A program made the translations under genes and the position numbers. This document shows, piece by piece, positions 25,121-32,190 of a stretch of DNA of 64,000 nucleotides (position 1 is its first letter; each line of letters opens with the position of its first letter). The DNA lies in assembly GCA_015058045.1 (NCBI GenBank), contig SVDC01000010.1, positions 26,202 to 90,201 of the forward strand. The letters are read 5' to 3'. The notes below the pieces were generated by a model that was given only the letters and a program-made list of their open reading frames with translations, was not told where the DNA came from and did not search any database. Source of the stretch: Cellulosilyticum sp. GTDB lineage: Bacteria; Bacillota; Clostridia; Lachnospirales; Cellulosilyticaceae.

Positions 25121-26392
25121 ATGAAACATATCAAACAATATCCGTTTCTTTTTTCAATCATTCTTTCTGTTATCATAGGCGAAGGTCTTGTAATATGCGG
25201 TTCAATACGTGATTTAACCAACCCCCATGCTCATCTTATATTCTCTGATATCATGACATTATTATTCCTCGGCATCCTCTGTGCTATTTTAATTGTATAT
25301 CCCTTTATATTAACCCTATTCAATACGCTATTTCTTTTTAAAACAAGTAAAGATATCATCTTCTTCAAATGTGCTACCCTTGTATTAGGTTCTCTCTATT
25401 CATCTCTGTATCTAAGCATTTCTAACATCTCATTTACAAGTAATTGGAACCAAGCACTTTTAGACACCGAACTCCATACCCCTATATTTACCGAAAGCAT
25501 TCCAACACTTATAATCATCCTATGTATTTCTCTATTAGGTTACTTACTATTAACGCTTATACCTTTAGGAAAATTATCTCCTCTGTTGATTGTATGCAGT
25601 ATTTCTGCACTGTATCTTGGCATTATTGAGTGCACATTATGGATTATTCAAACATGGGGTGATGTTTACCTTATTCTATTTCCTTTTAACTGCATTCTAC
25701 TTGCCACACAACTTATTATTAAGAAAATCCAAGAGTGGAACCACATATCTACTCCATCAAGATCTTATAGCCATCCATTGCTTAATAGATGCAACCACTT
25801 CTTAATGAAGTCATCACGCTGGCCAGTGGCTGCCTTTTTCTTAATGTGGCCCCTATCAGGAATCATCATCTGCATTCTTGTGCTTTTTGGTCAAGAACCT
25901 GATGCCGCTATAAAAGCTTGGACTGAAACAAGTGACTGGAATCTATCTAATCGCACCTCACCTTCCCCACTCCAACCTTTAAATTCAGACGGACATTATC
26001 TTTGTACAGTGGCAGCAGGTGGACATCGTCAGCTTGTAAAACCAATACGACTAGGCAAAAGACATGGGCATGAAATTATTGTTAATAGACAACTTTGCAT
26101 TGCTAATGCTTTTGAACAAATATTAGAAGAAAAAACACCTACCTTGCATCATCATATACGCTCTTTTTACGATACTTATGGTTTTCCTATTGCAAGACTC
26201 ATTCGCTCACCTTACATAGCTGATTTAATCTATATCTTGATGAAACCTTTGGAATGGTTCTTTCTATTCATTTTATATTTCTGTGATACCAATCCAGAAA
26301 ATCGAATTGCCATTCAATATTTACCTAAAGAGCACTCTTTAGATTTCACACAATACACAACTCAAAACCATAAAGTTAGTCGTAAAGTTTAA
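25121..26392 (+). CDS. Membrane protein resembling the DUF6688 family, function unknown
   Basis: A 423-residue protein with about seven hydrophobic segments in residues 1-260, then a soluble part and one more hydrophobic segment near 375-395. The soluble part has the strongly patterned HYLCTVAAGGH, KRHGHEIIVNRQLCIANAFE and YDTYGFPIARLIRSPY, which I recall from DUF6688 proteins. The His and Cys residues in these segments could bind metal or form a catalytic site, but that is not shown. GGAGGTAAC precedes the ATG. It leads into two glycosyltransferase genes on the same strand. Confidence 0.65.
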   Translation: MKHIKQYPFLFSIILSVIIGEGLVICGSIRDLTNPHAHLIFSDIMTLLFLGILCAILIVYPFILTLFNTLFLFKTSKDIIFFKCATLVLGSLYSSLYLSISNISFTSNWNQALLDTELHTPIFTESIPTLIIILCISLLGYLLLTLIPLGKLSPLLIVCSISALYLGIIECTLWIIQTWGDVYLILFPFNCILLATQLIIKKIQEWNHISTPSRSYSHPLLNRCNHFLMKSSRWPVAAFFLMWPLSGIIICILVLFGQEPDAAIKAWTETSDWNLSNRTSPSPLQPLNSDGHYLCTVAAGGHRQLVKPIRLGKRHGHEIIVNRQLCIANAFEQILEEKTPTLHHHIRSFYDTYGFPIARLIRSPYIADLIYILMKPLEWFFLFILYFCDTNPENRIAIQYLPKEHSLDFTQYTTQNHKVSRKV

Positions 26393-26493
26393 AGTCTCGA
26401 ATAGAATAATAATAATGAGAATATATGCTATTTTAAAATACAAAAGCCTAAAATATGTTGATCGTTAAAAAAAATTGGAGGTAACATAGCCGT

Positions 26494-27207
26494 ATGGATT
26501 CTAAAAAGCAAAATCGTAAAATTGTATTCAATGTAGAATTTAATACATGGAAACGTAAGGATGAGCGATTAACTAAAGAGTGGATCACAGAACGTTTAGA
26601 TATTTTTGAGCACTATCCTCTCCAATGCCTTAAAGCACAAACCAACCAAGATTTTATTGTCTATTTAAACTACGACCCTTTATCTGAAGAAATTATGCAA
26701 AACGAAATGGCACAAAGAACATATTGGCCAGCTAATATATATATAGGCACTAGAAAAGCTAATAAAGCACATATGAAAAAATGGATTACAGATAGTGAAT
26801 ATTTATTTTTAGTAAGATTAGATTCAGATGATATGTACGAAAAGCATTTTGTACAACGCTTACATGATATAGTCCTTAAACCAGATACACAAGCTCTTAT
26901 CTGTCGATATGGATATTATCACTTTATTCCAACCAGAAAAGTTGGTGACTATCAATATGTTTCACCTCCATTCTATGCCTTAATTTATAAAGTAGAAGAC
27001 TATCTTGATAATAAGATTTACCAATTCAAAGGACATAATGATGTTGTAAAAGTTCTTAAATACGAATGCCTTGAAGGCAGAAACTTTATGTTCCAGATAA
27101 CTGGTCAGAATACACTTATGGAATTTGATAGATATATGAATAAAAAATCTCCTTATGGACCAGAACAAACGCTAAATATATTGGCGCAATTTGGGGTGGG
27201 TGAATAG
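26494..27207 (+). CDS. Putative glycosyltransferase of the rhamnosyltransferase-like PF11316 type, copy 1
   Basis: A 237-residue single-domain protein with RLTKEWITERLDIFEHY, CLKAQTNQDF and the acidic VRLDSDDMYEKHF at residues 109-121, the probable DxD metal/donor site of a GT-A fold. PF11316 is recognised from this pattern, not from a search. GGAGGTAAC lies upstream of the ATG. The next gene is a paralogue of identical length, and a fused two-domain relative lies at 43690. Sugar specificity cannot be read, and rhamnose is only the family's nominal donor. Confidence 0.75.
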   Translation: MDSKKQNRKIVFNVEFNTWKRKDERLTKEWITERLDIFEHYPLQCLKAQTNQDFIVYLNYDPLSEEIMQNEMAQRTYWPANIYIGTRKANKAHMKKWITDSEYLFLVRLDSDDMYEKHFVQRLHDIVLKPDTQALICRYGYYHFIPTRKVGDYQYVSPPFYALIYKVEDYLDNKIYQFKGHNDVVKVLKYECLEGRNFMFQITGQNTLMEFDRYMNKKSPYGPEQTLNILAQFGVGE

Positions 27208-27245
27208 AATATTACGAGTCATATTATTCTAGGAGGTAAAGCCCT

Positions 27246-27959
27246 GTGGAAACCGATAAGCAAAATCGTAAAATTATAGTCAGCATAGAGTTTAATTCTT
27301 TTAAACTTAACGACAAACGATTAACTAAAGAATGGATTCGTGAACGTTTAGATATTTGTGAACTATATTCCATTCAATGTTTCAAGGCACAGACCAATCA
27401 AGATTTTATTGCTTGTTTTAACTATGACCCTTTATCTGAAGAAGTAATGCAAAATGAATTAAAACAAAGAACTAATTGGCCTAGTAATGTCTACTGGGGA
27501 ACAAGACAAATGAATGAAACACGTATGAAACAATGGCTAGGAGATAGCGAATGCCTATTTTTAGTAAGATTAGATTCAGATGATATGTACGAAAAGCATT
27601 TTATACAACGTCTACATGATATCCCCATTAAACCAGATACACAGGCAATCATTTGCAAAGACGGTTATTTTCATATTACTGAAACAAAGCAAGTTGGTGA
27701 CTTCCATTATGTTTCACCCCCATTTTATACCCTAATTTATAATGCCACGGACTACTTTAATATGAAGCGATACCGTTTAAAAGGACATGGTTCTCTTGTA
27801 AATATTCTTAAATATGAGTGCCTTGAAGGTAAAAATTTTATGATTCAGCTGACTGGAAAAAATTCTTATATGGTAGTTGATGGTTTTAAAAAATATAAGT
27901 CCTTTTATCCTCCAGAAGAAGTAAAAAAAATATTTGAGCAGTTTGGCCTTAATGAATAG
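27246..27959 (+). CDS. Putative glycosyltransferase of the rhamnosyltransferase-like PF11316 type, copy 2
   Basis: A 237-residue tandem paralogue of the preceding gene, starting with GTG after AGGAGGTAAAG. It shares RLTKEWIRERLDICELY, KAQTNQDF and an unchanged VRLDSDDMYEKHF. The two differ most near residues 85-105 and in the last third, which may set acceptor or donor choice. The pair has a common terminator. Recent tandem duplication followed by divergence is the likely history. Confidence 0.75.
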   Translation: METDKQNRKIIVSIEFNSFKLNDKRLTKEWIRERLDICELYSIQCFKAQTNQDFIACFNYDPLSEEVMQNELKQRTNWPSNVYWGTRQMNETRMKQWLGDSECLFLVRLDSDDMYEKHFIQRLHDIPIKPDTQAIICKDGYFHITETKQVGDFHYVSPPFYTLIYNATDYFNMKRYRLKGHGSLVNILKYECLEGKNFMIQLTGKNSYMVVDGFKKYKSFYPPEEVKKIFEQFGLNE

Positions 27960-27994
27960 GCCATCAAAAGAATAAAATAGTAATTAACGCAAAA

Positions 27995-28033
27995 AATGAG
28001 CAATGATTAAAATAAATCATTGCTCATTTTTTC
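27995..28033. terminator. Bidirectional terminator between glycosyltransferase copy 2 and tRNA-Gly copy 2
   Basis: AATGAGCAATGATT pairs with AATCATTGCTCATT around AAAATA, with T6 on the plus side and A6 on the other. It occupies the same position relative to the tRNA as the stem at 21232-21273 does for copy 1, although its sequence is unrelated. Confidence 0.9.
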
Positions 28034-28044
28034 TCATATTATAG

Positions 28045-28117
28045 AGCGCGAAACGGGACTCGAACCCGCGACCCTCTCCTTGGCAAGGAGATGCTCTACC
28101 AACTGAGCCATTCGCGC
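28045..28117 (-). tRNA. tRNA-Gly (GCC), copy 2
   Basis: Identical over all 73 bases to the copy at 21279-21351: anticodon GCC in loop TTGCCAA, intact acceptor, D and T arms, CCA not encoded. Transcribed after the second 5S gene. Confidence 0.95.
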
Positions 28118-28123
28118 ATGAAT

Positions 28124-28240
28124 TTGGCAACCACCTACTCTCCCAGTCGGTCTCCCAACAAGTACCATCGGCCGCTTAGGTCTTAACCTACGTGTTCGGG
28201 ATGGAAACGGGTGTTTCCCCTAAGCGCATCGTCACCAAAA
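28124..28240 (-). rRNA. 5S rRNA, copy 2
   Basis: A second 5S gene of about 117 bases. Relative to copy 1, plus-strand positions 28177, 28190 and 28222 differ from 21411, 21424 and 21456. In the RNA, the first and third make a C-G to U-A exchange in helix II. The middle one changes a probably unpaired base in helix III, so folding is kept. Confidence 0.93.
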
Positions 28241-28271
28241 ATATTGTGTAGTTCTCTTGACTACGAATATA

Positions 28272-28300
28272 ATCTTACATGATATGTTGCTGTATGTCAA
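28272..28300 (-). promoter_or_regulatory. Promoter of 5S-tRNA-Gly copy 2
   Basis: TTGACA, a 17-base spacer and TAAGAT on the minus strand, identical hexamers and spacing to copy 1, though the spacers differ in several bases. Confidence 0.85.
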
Positions 28301-28324
28301 CTGTTTTTTTACATTTTTTAGTGT

Positions 28325-28376
28325 AAAAGGATATCATCTTATACTTTATCTATAAATCTTAAGGCGATATCCTTTT
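28325..28376 (-). terminator. Possible terminator after the sugar ABC remnant
   Basis: AAAAGGATATC and GATATCCTTTT can pair over 11 bases around a long AT-rich loop, followed on the minus strand by TTTT. It lies between the remnant permease tail and the 5S promoter. The loop is long, so efficiency is uncertain. Confidence 0.5.
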
Positions 28377-28493
28377 TATATTGATCTTCTTCTATCAATC
28401 CCAAAATAACCTAGAAACATTATAGGATGTATATCCGTTTCATAAAGAGGTAAAATCTTTGACCTTTATTTCTGAAATAGTTTCAATGCCATA

Positions 28494-29505
28494 TTAGCCC
28501 TTAACTGCTCCAGCAATTAAACTGTCCTGAACCTGTCTCATAAGCTGCTTTTCCCATTTTTTCGTTAATATAAATTGCAAATTTGGCAGCTTCTTCTGGA
28601 TATGCTGTACTCTTATTTACCCAGAAAGATTCTACGAATCCACCACAATAATCTGTCTCATTTCCTTTACCTGTAATCATAGGGATTTTGCAAGCAACTA
28701 CATTTTCTGGATTAACAGTTGCTGATTCATCAGTATAAACTTGATTAGCAAACCAACTTCCCATAAGTCTCATGGCTGCCTTTTCAGTAATAAATGCTGA
28801 ATTTGCATCATCATTTCCTGCCTCTAATGGATTTTTTCCAAATGCTCCTGCATTATAGAGTTCAACCACTTTTTCTGCTGCTGCCTTATAGCCATCTTCA
28901 CTAAATGGAAGATCTCCATTAAGCATTGCATTTACACTTTCTGCCCCATCTAGTTGAGCTAATTTTTTACAAGCATCTAATAATTCATCATATGTATTTG
29001 GAATGGTTGCCCCTACTTTATCAAAAAGAGCTTTATTACAAAAGAGCGTCATATACCAAGAGAATGATGGTAATGAATAGGTTTTGCCATCATATTCAAA
29101 AGCTGAAGTTGAACCTGGTAAAACCTTTGCTTTTACTTCATCTGTAATATAATCATCTAATGGTAAGAGTTTATCTGCATTTACAAGCTTCCTAGCTGTG
29201 CCTGCTCCTCAATAGTAAAAAACATCAATTCCTGAAGCATCTCCTGCAAATTCTGCTGAAATCTTAGTTTTATAAGCTTCTGTATCAAGCGTCTGTGTAT
29301 TAATTGTCACATTAGGATTTTCATTCATGTATTCTTCAACTGCTGTACTCTCCTCTTTTTGTTCTTTACTATCTTCTACCTGTGCTGTACTACTTTCTGC
29401 CTTATCTACACTACTTGTTTGGCTTGTAGAACCACATCCACTCATTCCCATTACTAATGTTGATGCAACCATACATGTCACTAATTTTTGAAATAAATTT
29501 TTCAT
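28494..29505 (-). pseudogene. Disrupted sugar-binding lipoprotein gene fused to a permease 3' end
   Basis: From ATG 29505 (after GGGGGG) the frame reads a signal peptide with lipobox GMSGC and a carbohydrate ABC solute-binding protein. A TGA at 29209-29211 interrupts DVFYY-stop-GAGTARKLVNADKLLPL, where relatives have Trp (TGG), so a single-base nonsense change is likely. The same frame then runs open to 28501, but its end (SGQFNCWSS) is not family-like. In the next frame the same DNA reads QDSLIAGAVKG-stop at 28494, the typical last residues of a MalG/AraQ-type permease. A deletion thus seems to have joined the binding-protein gene to the end of a lost permease gene. Confidence 0.8.
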
Positions 29506-29661
29506 TATTATCCCCCCATTTTTATTAATCAAATATAACAAAAATATAATCGTTAAGTACTTCTCTTTTGTTAGTATTAGTATATAAAATCCGGCTTTCC
29601 CTCTCAATTTAATATTTTTTCTATTAAGTTCAATATTTTTACATTCTATCTTTTACTAAAT

Positions 29662-29698
29662 AAAATGCCGCAAAGCTATATACTTTTGCGGCATTTTT
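29662..29698. terminator. Intrinsic terminator after the receiver-only regulator
   Basis: AAATGCCGCAAA pairs with TTTGCGGCATTT around an AT loop, flanked by T and A runs. On the minus strand it lies 15 bases beyond the stop of the response regulator gene. Confidence 0.85.
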
Positions 29699-29713
29699 AC
29701 TACTCATATCCTA

Positions 29714-30079
29714 TTAGAAATTAACATTCTCTAATGCTGTAATAAGCTTAGTCCTATCTACAGGTTTTAATAAATACTCTTTTACACCATTTCTTAGAAA
29801 TTCAACTACATAAGAAAAATCATCATAGCCACTAATCACAAATACCTTTGGTACACAAGGTAATGTATTTACTTCTTTTATCAATTGAATCCCATCCATT
29901 TTAGGCATTCTTATATCTGTTATCATCACGTCTATCAACTGTGATTTCATAATCTCTAATGCTTCTACCCCATTTTTACATTCAATGATTTCCTCAATTG
30001 GTACCTGTGATCTTAATGCTATTATTTTTATCCCTTGTCTTATCATTTTTTCATCTTCTACAATTACGAGCTTTTTCAT
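29714..30079 (-). CDS. Receiver-only response regulator, probably a truncated YesN-type regulator
   Basis: A 121-residue receiver domain with EDE at the N-terminus, acceptor Asp in MITDIRMPKMDG and Lys in YLLKPVD. YesN-type regulators that pair with YesM kinases normally continue with an AraC DNA-binding domain; here the protein ends ALENVNF and a terminator follows at once, with no room for it. Either the 3' part was deleted, or it is a natural single-domain regulator. The four-base overlap with the kinase gene is the normal arrangement. Loss of output would fit the decayed transporter gene next to it. Confidence 0.85.
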   Translation of the reverse strand: MKKLVIVEDEKMIRQGIKIIALRSQVPIEEIIECKNGVEALEIMKSQLIDVMITDIRMPKMDGIQLIKEVNTLPCVPKVFVISGYDDFSYVVEFLRNGVKEYLLKPVDRTKLITALENVNF

Positions 30080-31884
30080 AATTCCCCTCCGCTCACCTTA
30101 TAAGGAATTTTTACAATGACTTTTGTATAGCACTTTTCTTTTGATACAATGCTAATGCCATATTCTTTTCCAAAGCTTATCTTAATTCGGTCTTGTACAT
30201 TCTTTAGTCCTAATCCATTTCCCGAACTGCCTATTGTCTCTATTTCTCCTGTTATCTTCTTTTGTAAATTAATAACTTGCTCTTCTGACATTCCCATACC
30301 TGAGTCTGTAATCTCAATTACACAATATTTATCTTTAATAGCTCCCTTAATATAAATGGTTGTATCTTCTGCAAGTTCTTCTATTCCATGATAAATTGCA
30401 TTTTCTATAATGGGCTGTAACGACATTTTAGGAATCGCTTGTTCAAGAATGTTTTCCGGTATACTAATACTTAATATAATCCTATAATCAAAACGTAGAT
30501 TAATTAAGGCCAAGTAGTCTTTTATATACTCTACTTCTTGCTCCACAGTTACATTATGCTTAATCCACTTCATACTATAGCGTAGTAATCTTCCTAGTGA
30601 GGTAAGCGCATCTGAAATATCATACTTTTCCTCAATCTCTGCCATCATCTTTATAGATTCTAAAACATTGTAAATAAAGTGTGCGTTGATCTGATTTTGC
30701 AATGCTCTTATTTCGGAATCTTTCATCAGTCGTTCTTTTTTAATTCCTTCTTCCATTAGTTTCGAAATCTGGTCAAGCATTCTGTTAATGTGATAACCCA
30801 ATTCACCTATCTCGTCATCTTCTCCTTCTGATACACGCACTTCTAAATTACCATTTCTAACTTTTTTCACAGTGTATATAACTTCATACAAACGTTTTAA
30901 CAGAAGCTTTATAGCATAACTAATAAATATGAAGATTAAGATTAAGCAGCCTCCTAAAACAATTAAGTAATAGTTTCTAATCTGATTCAGCTTATCTGTT
31001 TCTTTTTTTAAAGACTCGATGCTCAGTATGTATCCATCTAATTCTTTAACATATTGGCAAGCAACAATAACCTTTTCACCTCCAACTTGCATTTGCTTAT
31101 AGCATTCTTCATGAGTTTGTTCCTTTATTTCTCTAAATATATTATGTATATACTTTGACCACTTTAAGCCCTTGTCAGTATCAGCATGTACTCGCCCATT
31201 ACTATCAATAAAACAACTCCACTGCTCATTAGTAGACTGATAAATTTGTGGAAACAATATTTCCATTTTTGTAGCTACTTCTATTACCCCTAAATGTCCA
31301 TATTCATTGTCCTTGATATCTGTTACTAAGGATACAAGCCCCTTAGTAGGTGTATAGACGTAGTAAGGAAATAAATTATCATCATAATCAAACTGCCAGC
31401 TTCCATTTCCAAAGCCTTCTTTATTTCCCCATTCAAGTCGTTTTAAACGATCATAACTATAAAAAATAGGCATTATTTCCGTCACATTAGGCGCATCAAT
31501 ATACACACGAATCTGATAAAGATAGGGGTTGCTATTCACAATTTTCTCCAGATTCACAATCTCCTCTTTAGAAAATTCCATTTTTTCTTGAATCGATACT
31601 ACTTCTCCCGCTTTTTCCGAACAGGCCCAGTCAATAAGGTTTTTTGAATTTAAAAATACTTGAGTAGCTATATTACACATTTCTACAGTCTTTTGAATAG
31701 TACTTTGGCTTTGAGCCATATTCAATTTAACATCCTTTATCTTATCACTTACTCTTACCTGAGCAATATACTTAAAGATAACTATCGAAAAGATAATAAT
31801 AGGCACCATCAAGATACCTATTACAAAAAGATTCATTCTTTGACTGAGTCTAACTATCTTTATATGCCTTCTATCACTCTGCAT
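30076..31884 (-). CDS. YesM-type sensor histidine kinase
   Basis: A 602-residue kinase. Membrane helix at about 17-40, an extracytoplasmic sensor region to about 300, a second helix near 303-325, a HAMP segment near 330-380, then the His-kinase domain with the acceptor His in LQNQINAHFIYNVLESI and the ATP-binding DSGMGMS and NGLGLKNVQDRIK. All segments are present, so the kinase looks intact although the regulator and the transporter beside it are damaged. It likely once sensed an oligosaccharide or its binding protein. Start ATG at 31884 after GGGTGGTGG. Confidence 0.92.
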   Translation of the reverse strand: MQSDRRHIKIVRLSQRMNLFVIGILMVPIIIFSIVIFKYIAQVRVSDKIKDVKLNMAQSQSTIQKTVEMCNIATQVFLNSKNLIDWACSEKAGEVVSIQEKMEFSKEEIVNLEKIVNSNPYLYQIRVYIDAPNVTEIMPIFYSYDRLKRLEWGNKEGFGNGSWQFDYDDNLFPYYVYTPTKGLVSLVTDIKDNEYGHLGVIEVATKMEILFPQIYQSTNEQWSCFIDSNGRVHADTDKGLKWSKYIHNIFREIKEQTHEECYKQMQVGGEKVIVACQYVKELDGYILSIESLKKETDKLNQIRNYYLIVLGGCLILIFIFISYAIKLLLKRLYEVIYTVKKVRNGNLEVRVSEGEDDEIGELGYHINRMLDQISKLMEEGIKKERLMKDSEIRALQNQINAHFIYNVLESIKMMAEIEEKYDISDALTSLGRLLRYSMKWIKHNVTVEQEVEYIKDYLALINLRFDYRIILSISIPENILEQAIPKMSLQPIIENAIYHGIEELAEDTTIYIKGAIKDKYCVIEITDSGMGMSEEQVINLQKKITGEIETIGSSGNGLGLKNVQDRIKISFGKEYGISIVSKEKCYTKVIVKIPYKVSGGEL

Positions 31885-32083
31885 ACGCCACCACCCATCA
31901 TACTCTACACTCTTCTTTATAGCTTAATTAATTTATATTTCAATTTATTTATATTGTCCTACACCTATTTTTAAATTAAGTAAAATATTTATAATATCTA
32001 CTATTAATAATATCATCACCATGTATTTTTTTCATTATTTTTCGACATTTTACACTATATCAAATGCTGAATATTTAACTTAT

Positions 32084-32136
32084 TAAAAGATAATCAGGGA
32101 GCAATCTATTTATTGTAGATTCCCCCCTGACTATCT
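32084..32136 (-). terminator. Terminator after the GH3 gene
   Basis: On the minus strand AGATA-TCAGGG-AATCTA pairs with TAGATT-CCCTGA-TATCT around a short AT loop and is followed by TTTAAT. It lies about 55 bases beyond the stop codon of the beta-glucosidase. Confidence 0.85.
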
Positions 32137-32190
32137 AATTGATTTTATTAAATTCCTAGTTTCTCTTTAACCTCATTTTAGAAAAATGAT

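Larger units (their letters stand above)
28045..28240 (-). repeat. 5S-tRNA-Gly cassette, copy 2 of a direct repeat
   Basis: Matches 21279-21474 except for one base in the spacer between the genes and three in the 5S gene. See copy 1. Confidence 0.9.

Noticed and set aside
21279..28240. Complete rRNA operon
   Set aside because: Only 5S and tRNA-Gly are present in each copy; no 16S or 23S sequence occurs between or beside them.
29209..29211. TGA as a selenocysteine or readthrough codon in the sugar-binding protein
   Set aside because: No SECIS-like hairpin was seen after it, relatives have Trp there, and the 3' end is also destroyed by a deletion.
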